A DNA stretch of 64,000 bases from Brassica napus. Taxonomy: Eukaryota; Streptophyta; Magnoliopsida; Brassicales; Brassicaceae. This document shows positions 31,254 through 44,160 of this stretch, piece after piece; within the stretch, counting starts at the first letter, position 1; each line of letters starts with the position of its first letter. A program made the translations under genes and the position numbers. The notes beneath the pieces were generated by a model. The model ran no database searches. It saw nothing but the letters and a program-made list of their open reading frames with translations, and had not been told where the DNA came from. The DNA lies in contig NC_063445.1 of NCBI RefSeq assembly GCF_020379485.1, positions 54,213,422-54,277,421 on the forward strand, written 5' to 3'.

Positions 31254-32191
31254 TTACTTTAGCTCAGTGCTCACCTATTTTGCTTATATTTCTTGTTTGT
31301 TTCCACTTTTTAGTCTTCCATTATCTATTGCAGATAATTCTTTTAGTTACATAGCACATATTTTGTCTTCCTTTTACCTGAACACGTACTACTTGGAACA
31401 CGAATTGTGTCACATCTACAAATTGATCCGTCGACAGTGGTGCAATGCAGCATGTGTATATCGAAGGTTTGCGCGAAACTTGAACGACAAGAATTATATA
31501 TCAAGATTGGTTGTAGTAAATAATGTTCAAAGCTTCGTCATAACGCCATAAAGTTATTGAAGATTTTTATCGTAACATTATCAAGTGTTGAATCTAGAGT
31601 AACACCGATTCAAGGCCACACTTTTCACGAGCTTCACCGCTATCACAATATATCAAAAAGGGAGAATTTGGTGTATATACAAAAAAAAGAAAGAAATGAA
31701 GAATATACGCTGATTTTGACATAATGAAATCGATGACAATTAGCCCAATAAAGGCCCGGTTTTTCCCCTTTCCAGTACAAGTTCCCGGTTACCGCGAGCG
31801 AAGGGAGAGGACTGCTATGTTTCAGATGGAATAGTAATCTCCGCTGTGTTTGAAATGGTATATACATGTGTAGCTGATATTTTACAGAAGACACGTTGCA
31901 GTTGTAAAAATCGCATATGGTATCACGGTATTCAGTAAAAACATGTGGAAACTAGTTGATACAAGTATTCCATTTTCACCTAACCACATGCTAAAATTCG
32001 ATGGTATGGAAATGAGTGGCCTGTAAACTATTTACCATCACATCATTACCAGAAGGCAACGTCACCAACGTATTTACCGCATACGTTGGCACGGTGATCA
32101 CTAAAAACGTGTGGATAATAAGTGGTGATGTTCTCAATATATGTGTATTCTATTTACTCCAACCTGTTAGTCTACCTCTGTAACAAAAGAC

Positions 32192-32267
32192 ACTGAAGAA
32201 GGTGAACACAAAGAAGAAGTTAATGCTTAACTGAAGAAGGTGAACACAAAGAAGAAGTTAATGCTTA
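32192..32267. repeat. Two 38-bp tandem repeats inside the MULE
   Basis: ACTGAAGAAGGTGAACACAA... with AAGAAGTTAATGCTTA occurs twice back to back without a visible mismatch. Confidence 0.9.
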
Positions 32268-32668
32268 ACCGCATCGATCAGGTAATAGTTCTCTAATCAT
32301 ATGATAATAAATGTTGGGGAATGTATATGCTTATAACTTCATTCAACAGTATAACTACTGGTCCACATAATGGAATAGTATTTGTACAATCTGCTTGGCA
32401 GTTCCAACTCTTCCATTGCGAGCCTAGCAAAATGAAATAGCAAAGACTGTTACAACCTAATGGAATAGAACAACACTGATGTATTTATATAATGGAATAG
32501 AACAAACCATGACTGCTAAAAACATGATTAAAATCCGAGAGCAACACAAAATACAATTTGGAAATTGAGTACTAAACACCACGCATGAACAAATACGAAG
32601 GATTAACGGGAACAAACGGTTGCGATACACGTACATCAGGTAGACAATAAGCCCCCAAAATCCGATTT

Positions 32669-32955
32669 CTTAAAAACAGATCATACCATATGACATAGAA
32701 CAGTGAATACATGGAATAAAACAAAACCAAAAGACAAAAGCATTTATAAACAACGAAACCTACCTTATAAACAGATCATACCATATGACATAGATCAGTG
32801 AATACATGGAATAGAACAAAACCAAAAGACAAAAGCATTTATAAACAGCGAAACCTACCTTAAAAACAGATCATACCATATGACATAGAACAGTGAATAC
32901 ATGGAATAGAACAAAACCAAAAGACAAAAGCATTTACAAACAGTGAAACCTACCT
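32669..32955. repeat. Three ~95-bp tandem repeats inside the MULE
   Basis: Each unit runs from CTTA(A/T)AAACAGATCATACC, through ACATAGA.CAGTGAATACATGG and AAAACCAAAAGACAAAAGC, to GAAACCTAC. Copies start near 32669, 32764 and 32859 and differ at only a few bases. Confidence 0.9.
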
Positions 32956-33587
32956 TCGACATGTAATAGAAACAAAAGAGACTGACGATTACATAGTACA
33001 AATTGTAAGGAGTCAGTCAATTATACATAAAGGCCAGACATATATAAACCCCCAGAATCAGATCTACATGTCAACAGAAGCGGATTCAGACATGCAATGA
33101 GGGGATAACCATAAACGAAAGGCGAAGCGCATGACCACAGAAAGAACTAACCTTTTCGAACTTCAAATCCTCGACGATTCTCTGGCTTGACGTTTCGGAA
33201 GAAGAAACCTTTTCGAAGTTTTCGAGCTTCAATCCGCCTTATACGCAAGCAATTACCGACGCCCTTCACCGACACCGGAATGATTGTCGACGACTTTCCC
33301 CGGAGTTGTGAGAGATGCCGTGAAATTAATCTTAGAGGAGAAGATAAGCGGAAGTTACTTCCCTTGTGTTAAAAATGAAAGGTCAGGGAAGTTACACGAC
33401 GTAAAAACTCAATAAAGTAAAAATAGGTTTATATATTTATTTAATTTTAATGCAGACGGTGAAACCGGTTAATCATGGGGGCATAATTGCATTTATACAT
33501 ATTACACACGATGTATCCTAGCAGATTAGGTCAAATAGTCATAAACTGAATTATAATTTTATTTTGTGATATACAATCCAATTTCTC

Positions 33588-34697
33588 TATCAAAAAAAGG
33601 AAAAGAAAAAAACAATCACAACATATCTTATTGGTTTTGATTCTTTTGACCTCTCCATGTATGCCTTTATCACATGAGACCGGAGTCTCCGAAAGAACAT
33701 TTTTTGCTTTTTTCTGTATCGTTTATAGATGATTCGAAGGGTTGCAATGCAAGAACCTTGTGTTAACCTATAGTTTATTCAATAATTTAGCTCTATACTT
33801 ATTTTTTTATGTTTTTCAAAATTAGATATTCTTTTTGACAAAAGATTCTTCTATTGAAATGCCTGAAACAGTGCTAGCTATGACTTCAAACATGAATTAA
33901 AATAAACTGTTCATATTATTTCAAGAATAAAACATTTAATTAAATTTATGTGCTTTATCGCCTGCCTTCTATAAAAGTTTTAGTGTAAGTAACATTTTTT
34001 TGAGAACTACTGGATATAAATAACATTTACGTTACGAGTTTACACTGGATTTTTCTAAGGTTTCACGCTCTTTCTGCAAACTGCCATGTAAAAAAAAATG
34101 CACTACAATTAAGCAAAAAAAAATGCACTACATTAAGCTACGAGTTACGGACAGTGGCGAAGGCAGGTTATAGGGTGTGGCGGCATGTGCACCCTAAATT
34201 ATATTAAAATTTAAAATTTTGTATTTAAAACATAAAAAACAGTCGTCATATTTAAAACGTGAGCAGCCATCGAGGTATAATCCAAATACATAAACACTGT
34301 AAAAATTTTTTTAACCAGAGTGTTATTTGTTTCTCGCTTGTTAGAAAAAAACTGTCTCCATATATCCCCTCAGTCGGTTGCTCTCCTAGATTTCTCCTTC
34401 TATTTTCGGGGATCTATGGAGAAAAGATGATTTGACGCTCTCGTTGGGGACTTCTCCTCGGTATGATTCTCTCAACACCAAAGCATGGCTGCTCTTCTAG
34501 TCATCTGATTTCAGAGCTTTCGGGTCTCCTGTTCTTAAACGGTCCAAAAAGAGGTCGAATGATGCTGCGCCCTGCCTTTTCCTTGCTTTGAAGCCGAATT
34601 ATTTTGAGTGGTCGGCTTGTGTTAAGGAACCAGAGTTGAGTGCCATAAATCTCGTCTTGCTTCTGCCACCGTCACTCCACGCTTTAACTGTTGAATT
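33588..34697. repeat. Unit repeat: 5' flank of copy 2, cut by CACTA
   Basis: This corresponds to 20215-21332 in the previous unit. It ends abruptly at GTTGAATT where the CACTA element begins. Its sequence from 33715 on is then repeated again on the far side of the CACTA element (42403 onward). Confidence 0.85.
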
Positions 34698-34719
34698 CAC
34701 TACAAGAAAATACGCCGAA

Positions 34720-35110
34720 TTCCGACGGAGGTTCCGACGGACATCAATGTCGTCGGACGTTTGTGACGGATTACCGACCAATTTCCGACGAAAACCAAAA
34801 ATTTGAAGTCGTCGGAATTTCGTCGGTCATTTCCGACGGAATTCCGACGAAACATGACTCGTCGGAATATTTTGACGACTTTTCGACGACATTCCGATAA
34901 AAAATGTAACCGTTGTAGTCGTCGGAAATTCGTCGGAGTATACCGACGAACTTCCGACGACATTCCGATTAACAGTACAGTCATCGGTATTCCGTCAGAA
35001 TTTTCTGACGAATTTCCGACGAACCATGTGACCGTTGCCGACAAATTATATGACCGTTGTATAGCCGTTTGAGATTGGAAAATACCGACGGAATTCCGAC
35101 GGACTGCTTT
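34720..35110. repeat. CACTA subterminal repeats (left)
   Basis: Many copies of (T/A)CCGACGA, CGTCGGAA and related words occur in both orientations. Short open frames here on both strands are artefacts of the repeats. A short promoter-like stretch with CTATAAATAC (35152-35161) follows, before the transposase ATG at 35236. Confidence 0.85.
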
Positions 35111-35235
35111 ACATCCGTCGGAAAGTCGTCGGAGGGCCGTAAGCAATTTCCTATAAATACAACCCCTCCTCATTCAACTCATTCACACTTCATTCTCTCT
35201 TCATTCTCTTTAGTCATAACAATTCCGTGAAAATC

Positions 35236-38200
35236 ATGTCTTCAGAAGTTTATTATCGTTCGTGGATGGATAAACCTCATTTGGATCCGAACACCAATTT
35301 GCTTACGGAAGAATACGTTCAAGGGATTGGAGAATTCATGAGGCTTATTCAACATCAACCGGATGCAAAAAGTGGTATGTTAAGATGTCCCTGCTCTACT
35401 TGCAATAATAATAAGGTTATAAAAGAATTTGATGTTTGGACTCATTTGTATATGAAAGGGTTTTCACGTAATTATAAAGTTTGGTACCTTCATGGGGAAA
35501 CTGGTTATGAATATGGCAGTACTAGCGAACCTCAGCCTGTTAGTGAACATCAGCCTGATATTAGGTTAGAAGAATCTAGAACGGATATAGATTATGGTGT
35601 AGGTACTGAGCAGATGTTACATGATCATTATAGAGGGGAATAACCAAATCCCGAATCTAGGAGATTTTTGACATGTTGGATGCAGGAAAACAACCTTTGT
35701 ATCAAAATTGTAGAGATGGTCATTCAGTCTTATCATCTGCAACTAGATTAATGGGTATTAAAAAAGACTATAATTTAGCTGAAGAATGTATGGATGCGAT
35801 TACTAATTTTTTCAAAGGTATTCTACCTGAGGATAACCTTGCACCGGGTTCATACTACGAGGTTCAGAAACTTGTTGCCGGTCTTCATCTACCGTACGAA
35901 GTGATAGATGTATGTATTGACAACTGCATGATCTACTGGAGAGCGGATGAGACATGGAATGTATGCAAATTTTGTGGGAAACCTCGTTATCAGGAGACGA
36001 GGGGAAGAGTTCTGATCCCATTCAAAAGAATGTGGTATTTGCCTTTGACGGAAAGATTGAAGAGGTTGTATCAGTGTGAGCGCACAACAAAAGCAATGAG
36101 ATGGCATGCAGAGCATTCCACAAATGGTGAGATTAGACATCCTTCAGATGTGAAGGCTTGGAAACATTTCCAGTCAACATATCCAGAATTTGCGGAAGAG
36201 AGAAGAAATGTTTATCTTGGATTATCTACTGATGGTTTCAGCCCATTTGGAAAGCATGGAAGACAGTATTCTCTATGGCCAGTTATTGTGACACCGTACA
36301 ACTTACGGCCGAGCTTGTGCATGCGACGAGAGTTTTTGTTTCTCTCAATTCTCGTCCCCGGGCCAGATCATCCTAAAAGATCACTAGATGTGTTTCTTCA
36401 ACCACTGATATATGAGTTGCAACAACTATGGGCGCATGGTTTTGAGACATACGATGTTTCGTGCAAAGAAAACTTTCAGATGCGGGCAGTACTTATGTGG
36501 ACAATAAGTGACTTTCCAGCATATGGTATGTTATCTGGATGGACAACACATGGGAGGCTATCATGTCCATATTGTCAAGATGACACAGATGCTTTCCAAC
36601 TAAAGAACGGAAGGAAAACGTGTTGGTTTGACTGTCACAGACGATTTCTACCACCTGATCATCCATACCGCAGGAGTAAGACTTCGTTTACGAAGAACAA
36701 GCAGGTGTTTGATGGTCCACCTGAGGAAGTTAGTGGGAAAGATTTGTTGAAGCAGTTTAGGTATTTTGATGCAGAAAGGACGCCAGATGTAGGTGGACAT
36801 GAAAACATTCGAGTCAGTGCGGTTGGAGAGCTACATAACTGGCACAAAAAGAGTATTTTCTGGGATCTGCCATATTGGGAGAGTCATCTATTGCGGCATA
36901 ATTTAGATGTCATGCATATTGAGAAGAACTTCTTCGACAATCTGATGAACACAGTCCTTAACATCCAAGGTAAAACGAAGGATAATTTGAAGTCAAGGTT
37001 GGATTTAGTCGATATCTGTGATCGTTCTGAACTTCACGTTGATGAGAACGGTACGGCCCATTTTCCCATTTATCGGCTGGATGGTGCTAGAAAAGAAGAG
37101 TTCTTTGATTGGATTACAGATAAAGTGAAATTTCCTGACGGATATGCATCAAATTTGGGGAACTGCGTTGATAGAAGCGAAGGAAAGTTTACTGGCTTGA
37201 AGAGTCATGATTGTCATGTAATTATGCAGCGCCTCCTTCCGTTTGCTTTTTCAGCATTATTGCCACGTAATGTTCATGAAGCAATTGCAGGTATCTTATA
37301 TTTTTACAATTTAATTTATTTTTATATTTAACAATTATGCTTATAAAAACTTAATACTTACGAAAATTATGTCTTTTATCTATGTAGGGATTAGTGTTTT
37401 CTTCCGCGACTTATGCAGCAGAGTAGTGACTGAAGAGGGTATTAATAATTTGAAGACAAACGCACCAGTCAGCATGTGCAACCTTGAGAAGATATTTCCT
37501 CCATCATTCTTTGATGTAATGGAACATCTTGCTATTCATCTCGCAAGAGAATTGGAACTTGGTGGTCCTGTGCAGTACAGATGGATGTATATTTTTGAGC
37601 GTTATATGCATCATCTGAAGAAGATGGTCAAAAATCAAAGCAGGGTGGAAGGATCTATAGTGGCACAGGTGATCAATGAAGAAACTGCAATCTTTGCTGA
37701 AAATTATTTTCCACCAGAAGTGCATTCAAAACACCGAAGACCTGCTCGGCATGATGATAGAGGGGAGAGAGCAACATATCATGTTACTGTCCCAAGCATG
37801 TTCAAGGAAATAGGACGACTTAGTGGAAAATTCACGAAGCGGAGACTTACGGACACTGAGCACGCTCATTTGCAAACATATTTGCTCACCAACTGTGAAG
37901 ATGTTCTACAATATGAGAGGTAAAAATATTTATTCATTTATTGTTAGATTAATATTCAATAAATTTATTTCATATTGATAATATTTTGTATATAGTGTAT
38001 ATATGGCGGAGTTGCGTATGACTCACAGGCATGCAACAGAAGATGAGCTTCGACAACTTAGAGATAACGGATTTGCTGCGTGGCTTCGTAGTTATGTGAG
38101 TCATATATCATATTACCCTATGCAAATGATTAGTTTAAATTTAATATAAACTAATTAACTTTTCAATCATATATGTTTTTAATTTATAGGTGAATGATGG

Positions 38201-38929
38201 TTTGGCCAGAGTTCTTGTGTTCGATGATTGGATACGCGAATTTGTGCAGGAACCAAACTATGTGGTCAAATCATATCCTAAATTTTGTACGCGAGGATAT
38301 GCATTCACAAGGAAAGGTCATTCTAAGACAACATATGATGCTGGTGTTTCATCTTCTTCCGGTGACGATGTCTACTACGGCAACATAAAAGAAATATTGG
38401 AAATCCAATTTCCTGGAATGGTTGGATTGCGTTGTGTAGTATTCTATTGTGATTGGTATGACACCACCCCAGATAGAGGAGTGAAGATTGATGCGTTTGG
38501 TGTTACATCAGTTCATTCGCGGCGGAAACTTCAATATTATGATCCCTTCATTCTTGGTTCGCAAGCTGATCAGGTATGTCAATCTATTCATAATTTTTTA
38601 CCAATATAATTAATTAATGTTATATATTTTACTAATACTTGTATAATTGATATGTATAGGTGTGCTACATCAGTTACCCTCGGGTGACGTACAGAGACGA
38701 TCCATGGGTTACTGTAACGCAAATCAACCCAAGAGGACGAGTGGATGGAACTTCTGATGATGATGAACCATTGCAACCAGAGTCTACCAGCAACGCCCAG
38801 GCAGTTGAAGATTTGGAAAATGTTCAACTCGTTGAGAATTTGACTGTGTTTGGACATGATGCTGTTGTACATTCGGAGCCAGAAGCCGAGGTTGGGGAGT
38901 TTGATGAAGATTCAGAAGGTTCTGATTAG
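35236..38929 (+). pseudogene. CACTA transposase, TNP2/Transposase_21 type, broken
   Basis: Exons deduced: 35236-37290, 37388-37919, 37996-38095, 38190-38573 and 38660-38929, with GT-AG introns and continuous phases. Domains: a transposase-associated zinc-binding N-terminus (RSWMDKPHL..., CPCSTCNNN), Transposase_21 (LGLSTDGFSPFG, HNLDVMHIEKN), DUF4218 (PSFFDVMEHLAIHLARELELGGPVQYRWMY) and DUF4216 (GLRCVVFYCDWYDT). The C-terminus is acidic and ends DSEGSD. Breaks: TAA at 35641-35643 where a residue is expected after HYRGE, and a one-base loss about 25 bases later in the RRFFDML context. The rest is open. The protein would bind element ends and cut DNA; this copy needs a frameshift to do so. Start ATG 35236 was chosen because the earlier in-frame codon is GTG. 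Confidence 0.93.
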
Positions 38930-39756
38930 TTTTTTTTTTTTATTGGTCCGTCGGAAATCCCTCGCAATATACCGATGACATAGCGACGACATTGGGTTTC
39001 ATTGAAATTTGGAAAGTTCGTCGGTATATTCCGACGAATTACCGACGACATGTGTTTTTAAAAAATTTCAATCATAAAAATCTATAAATTTAGATGCTAA
39101 AACTATGAAAATAACACATAATAAGTGTTTAGTATAGTATTAGATCGCAACCGTTCAAATATAACAAATCATTAAAATATTTATGTATGCATATCATTGT
39201 TTTCATAACATCTCATCTTAACACTCATATACTTATACAATCATATTCATATAATCTTACACTACAAAAAATGTTGTTGTGTAAAATCGTGTTATAAAAA
39301 CATTTTTATTGTTAAATCTTTATGCAAATACTATATATATTATCAAAGATTTGGATTTTGCATTTAGAAACTTGTAATCGTACACCCTAAACACTAAGTC
39401 GTCGGAATTCCGTCGGAATATACTGACGGATACATTCCGTCGGAATATACTGACGGACAGATTCCGTCGGAAATCCAATTTGCCCGGGAGAACCAAACCG
39501 CGTGAAAATTTTCGCGAATCGCCAATTGGTATATTTTTAATTATACCGACGGAGTACTGACGAACCCGTGTCCGTCGGAAACTTTAGATATAATAACCCT
39601 TCTTCTTCCTTCTTCGTTATTTCCGCCTCTCTCTCTCAAACATCCTCTCTCTCACGGCGATTTCTCCCTCTATACCGGCGATTCCGGCCCTTATCCACCT
39701 CCCTTCGCCGGCGAATCCTCTTCTCACCCTCATATCTCTTCTCCAAACCCCAAATC
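38930..39756. other. CACTA internal spacer with GTCGGAA repeats
   Basis: AT-rich DNA between the two transposon genes, with two clusters of the subterminal words (38945-39055 and 39400-39570). It ends in a CT-rich leader (39595-39740) for the second gene. Confidence 0.6.
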
Positions 39757-41764
39757 ATGTAAGAATCATCCCAAACCTTGTTTTATCTCAATTGTTTAGG
39801 GTTTTGGAAGTTCGATCTTGGATTTTAGGTTGTTTGATTGAAAATTTTAGGATTGAATGGATAGTTTAGGATATATAAGTTAGGATTGTTGTTTGGATTG
39901 TTGTTTTAGTTTTTTTGGAATTAATAAAACGTTTTTAAAACATTTTTTTGATTTTTAAAAACGTTTTTTGATTTTTAAAAACATTTTTCAAGTTTCCAAT
40001 AATAAAATATGTATAATAAAACGTTTTTAAATTTTTTTAAAAATATTTAACAACATTTTTCTATATTTATAAATTTTTTATAATTGTGTATACATATATA
40101 TATATATATATAAATCATGTATAATAAAAAATTTTAAATTTTTTATTATTTTTTATAAGTTTCAAGTAATAAACTATGTATAATAAAACCTTTTGTAAAT
40201 ATATAAATGAAAACATTAAAAATAGAAATGATTTGAAAAGATTTTTGATGTATTAATTTTTTTTTTTAGGTCTGAGGATGAACCCCGCCCCGCAGCCCAT
40301 CTTCGACGTAGTTCGGTGAGCAGTTCCCGTGCATCGGGATCGTCTCATGAACAAAACTCGGTTCCCGCATATATTCCCGCTCCAGGTCCCGCTGCCCCTC
40401 CCGCTGCTGCTCAACATGATCCGGGGGTCATGCCAGTTGAACTATTGGTTCAACAACCAGGTCGAGAGCATCTTCCGGTTCTCCAACCCAACCCACGACG
40501 AGGACATAGCACTTGGTTAGTATTTTTTTTATTTGTAGCATTATTTTTTTTTCCATTAATTAACTTGCTAACTTGTATTTTTTTTAAAGGTTCACCAAGT
40601 CGAAAAATGGCATTAGCAGGAGCATCAACCAGATGATGTACTCCATGCTCCGTTTTGGATATTCAAAGTGGAGTGTGATCCCTTCCGACGAACGAGAGTT
40701 GTGGTTTCGTCAGTTTGCGGTATAGTAACTCTTCATTTTTTTAAAGTTTTTACATTTTTTTAAATATATTTACTTATTAAATTATGTTTGTTTTGTAGCA
40801 AGAGTTCAACTGGCACTCCGATCTCACGGAAACGGTCCGTAAGAAATTCAACGAAAAGGCCATGGACTCTTATACGAAGCAGATAAACGCGTGGAAGACA
40901 GTTTGGCAGAAGAACAAGAGGCCACGGTTCATCAACGGGACGGTGTGGGAGCAGTTGATAGCTCATTGGGAGAAGAAAGAAACTGTAGAGACGTCTTCCA
41001 GGAACACCAAGAACCGGAAGAGCGATCGTGGCGGGAAAGGTATGTATGTGCACAACCTCGGCGCTTGCTCTATGTCTACTAAGGAGGATGAACTTGTAAG
41101 TTTTTTATTATTATTTATCTTTATATTTTTTAAATAAATATTTTATATATTCCTTGGCTAATAATGGCGGTTTTTTTAGATCGAAGCAAATGACGGTAAT
41201 CCCGTTGATCGTCTCCAACTCATTAAGGTGGCTCACACTAACAAGACGACGGGTCAAACTCAGGACCCCGTGATCAAAGGTGTCGTTGATTTGGTGGAAG
41301 CTGAAATAGTATCTCAATCTCAGCCTCTCTCTGATGACGGCGATTCTACGAGAGCTTCAACCAACTTGTCTCTATTGCAAATAAATGAGATGGTTGAAAA
41401 GGTAATTTTTTTTATTAATATATTTTTTTTATAATGTCGATTACTAACTTGTCCCTATTTACTAACTTTAAATATTTTTGTAGGCGGTTCCTAAAAGGAA
41501 AGTAGGCCGTTTAGTTGGGTTGGCCCGCCGTATCCGGCATCTTCTTCGCAAGCTCCGTATGCCGATCCCATGATTCTCGAGGAGCTACATGACAAAGATG
41601 AACGGATTGGGGCATTGGAGGAGCAGAACACCACTATCATTTCTGAGAATGCCACTATCCATTCGGAGAATGCCACTATCCTTGCTGAGTTGGCATCCCA
41701 GAAGAAGTTCAACACTGAGATAATGCAGAAGGTAGATCTTTTGATGTCTTCGAGTTCTTCTTAG
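39757..41764 (+). pseudogene. CACTA second gene, plant transposase_24 (TNP1-like) family
   Basis: Deduced exons: AT at 39757-39758, then 40270-40515, 40590-40719, 40799-41095, 41180-41401 and 41484-41764. The ATG is split: AT/GTAAGA before the first intron and G/TCTGAGGATG after it give MSEDEPRP. The product has a proline/alanine-rich N-terminus (PAPGPAAPPAAA), the conserved core (WFRQFA, DSYTKQINAWKTVWQ, HWEKKETVETSSRNTKNR, RLQLIKVAHTNKTTG) and a C-terminal coiled coil (DKDERIGALEEQN). A frame change is needed in the last exon, between GRLVG and YPASSSQAP (about 41515-41530), so it is probably damaged. The family is found with TNP2 in CACTA elements and is thought to bind element ends. Confidence 0.82.
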
Positions 41765-41979
41765 TTTTTTTCGGCTTTTTTAAACTTTCTGAATGTTTTT
41801 TTTCTATTTCGGTTTGTATGAATTTTAAACTTTCTGAATGTTTTTTTTCTATTTCGGTGTGTATGAATTTAAATTCTATAATATTATTAGTTTTAAATTT
41901 CAGATTTTTTTTTAATTTATTAATTAATTTTTAATATAAAAAATATATAAAAATGTAAAATTAATTCGTTTTTATAATT

Positions 41980-42402
41980 GGTATATTCCGACGAATTCTG
42001 GGCGTCGGAATATACCGACGTACACGGTTCCTCGGACAATACCGACGGACACGGTTCCTCGGACAATACCGATGGAGAGCATCCGTCGGTATATTCCGAC
42101 GCCCAGAATTCGTCGGAATATACCGAGGAATCCACTCCGTCGGAATTATCCGAGGAACGTTCTCCGTCGGTATATAGTTTTTCCGATGAACTCTGGTCTC
42201 GTGTGTCCGCTTCGTAATATCGTCGGAAGTTCGTCAGAATGACGTTTCTCGGTATTCGTCAGAAAGTCGTCGGAAATTCTGACGAAATTTCGACGAATTT
42301 TTTTTTCCGACAAAACCATACCGACGGATAGGTTTGTCAGAAATTCGTCGGAATCGGTCTGTTCCGACAAATTTCTAACGATTTCGGCCATCACAATCCC
42401 AT
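41980..42402. repeat. CACTA subterminal repeats (right), no terminus
   Basis: GTCGGAATATACCGACG-type words are packed to about 42370. The expected terminal inverted repeat is not there; TTTCGGCCATCACAATCCC precedes the unit sequence. Confidence 0.8.
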
Positions 42403-44160
42403 CTGTATCGTTTATAGATGATTGGAAGGGTTGCAATGCAAGAACCTTGTGTTAACCTATAGTTTATTCAATAATTTAGCTCTATACTTATTTTTTTATG
42501 ATTTTCAAAATTAGATATTCTTTTTGACAAAAGATTCTTCTATTGAAATGCCTGAAACAGTGCTAGCTATGACTTCAAACATGAATTAAAATAAACTGTT
42601 CATATTATTTCAAGAATAAAACATTTAATTAAATTTATGTGTTTTACCGCCTGCTTTCTATAATAGTTTCAGTGTAAGTAACATTTTTTTGAGAACTACT
42701 AGATATAAATAACATTTACGTTACGAGTTTACACCTTCTAAGGTTTCACGCTCTTTCTGCAAACTGCCATGTAAAAAATGCACTACATTTAAGCAAAAAA
42801 AAATGCACTACATTAAGCTACGAGTTACGGACAGTGGCGAAGGCAGGTCATAGGGTGTGGCGGCATGTGCACCCTAAATTATATTAAAATTTAAAATTTT
42901 GTATTTAAAACATAAAAAACAGTCGTCATATTTAAAACGTGAGCAGCCATCGAGGTATAATCCAAATACATAAACACTGTAAAATTTTTTTTAACCACAG
43001 TGTTATTTGTTTCTCGCTTGTTAGAAAAAAACTGTCTCCAGATATCCCCTCAGTCGGTTGCTCTCCTAGATTTCTCCTTCTATTTTCGGGGATCTATGGA
43101 GAAAAGATGATTTGACGCTCTCGTTGGGGACTTCTCCTCGGTATGATTCTCTCAACACCAAAGCATGGCGCTGCTCTTCTAGTCATCTGATTTCAGAGCT
43201 TTCGGGTCTCCTGTTCTTCAATGGTCCAAAAAGAGGTCGAATGATGCTGCGCCCTGCCTTTTCCTTGCTTTGAAGCCGAATTATTTTGAGTGGTCGGCTT
43301 GTGTTAAGGAACCAGAGTTGAGTGCCATAAACCTCGTCTTGCTTCTGCCACCGTCACTCCACGCTTTAACTGTTGAATTCTTTTCATCAGAATAGGGTTT
43401 TCAAGGAACCGTCACATTACTTTGGAGTTGTTCCGCGTCTGGGGTGGACCTCACCGGATGTTAGCCAGACCAGGACTTAGTAAAACCTGCTTCGCTTTGA
43501 TTCCTTTCGAAGTCGCCTTTGGGATAAGCTTCGGTTCCTAGGCTTATTCTCCGGCTGATATACTCTGATGTTTGATGCTCTTGGTGCAGGTACCAGCTAC
43601 AAGAGTAAGCTTCAAACTCCTGGACTGTTATTGGTTTTCTGAAATCATGTTCTAGTTAAGCTTCAACCGTTCTTTAGTTGATGATTAAACATTCTTCGTC
43701 TTTGATCTTTGAAAGTCTTTTTAATTTCATTGGGGGACTTTCTAAGACCTTTGCTTTGATTAGCTAACCTAGATGCATTAGAATTTGATCTCTCAAACTC
43801 TATTTATATTTCATTGTATCATTATCTTGAGTAATGAAAAATTCGCATACTTACAAAAAAAGAAAACTACATATTGCAATAGAAATGATAGTTTTTATTA
43901 CTTGCAGTGCGTATGGTGAGTTTAAAATGGTCTATTACGTTAGAGAAGCTTTTCTTTTTTTGAAAGAATTTTAAATTTTATTCACTTCAAAAAAACTTTT
44001 TTACAATTTAATGCTACCTTTATGTAAGAAAAAACCTATCTAATGCTACCTTTATGTAAGAGAAAACCTATAGCAAATTTATAGACATGGAAAAAAGATT
44101 ATCTACTTCCAAACCAAATCTCCTTAGCTTTCTCGTAGAGAAGCTTTTCAAAGTTTGTAT
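42403..44160. repeat. Unit repeat: second copy of the 5' flank and retroposon block
   Basis: CTGTATCGTTTATAGATGATT (33715 in the unit before the CACTA) starts again here and runs past the point where the CACTA cut the other copy. The complete retroposon-like block is present without Copia (AGTAAGCTTCAAACTCC at 43605-43621). It ends at AAGTTTGTATAAATG near 44165, where the previous unit instead continues TTAATGGCTAACC. Confidence 0.85.

Larger units (their letters stand above)
31660..33587. mobile_element. MULE-like non-autonomous element
   Basis: A 1928-bp insertion is flanked by the 9-bp duplication TATCAAAAA (31651-31659 and 33588-33596), as expected for Mutator-like elements. The ends are inverted: GGAGAATTTGGTGTATATAC on the left, and GAGAAATTGGATTGTATATC when the right end is reversed. 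The empty site is visible at about 20212-20222 and 52374-52384. No transposase ORF was found. The right third (33080-33370) is GC-richer and could be captured host sequence, but I do not recognise it. Confidence 0.85.
34698..42402 (+). mobile_element. CACTA (En/Spm) transposon with both transposon genes; right end missing
   Basis: The left terminus CACTACAAGAAAATACGCC is a classic CACTA end. Subterminal regions at 34720-35110, 38940-39060, 39400-39570 and 41980-42370 are dense in TCGTCGGAAT/ATTCCGACGA words, the presumed transposase-binding repeats. It carries a TNP2-type transposase gene (35236-38929) and a second gene of the plant transposase_24 family (39757-41764), both on the plus strand. 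No CTTGTAGTG is seen at the right border, where the sequence passes from CACAATCCC into duplicated unit sequence at about 42403. Both genes have breaks, so this copy is defective. Confidence 0.93.

Noticed and set aside
32669..32955. CRISPR-like or satellite array
   Set aside because: Only three contiguous 95-bp units without spacers, inside a plant transposon; ordinary tandem repeat.
34588..35173. Overlapping open frames on both strands at the CACTA left end, one of 157 codons
   Set aside because: They run through subterminal GTCGGAA repeats; composition, not coding. The same applies to 41978-42217, 42146-42436 and 52738-53163.
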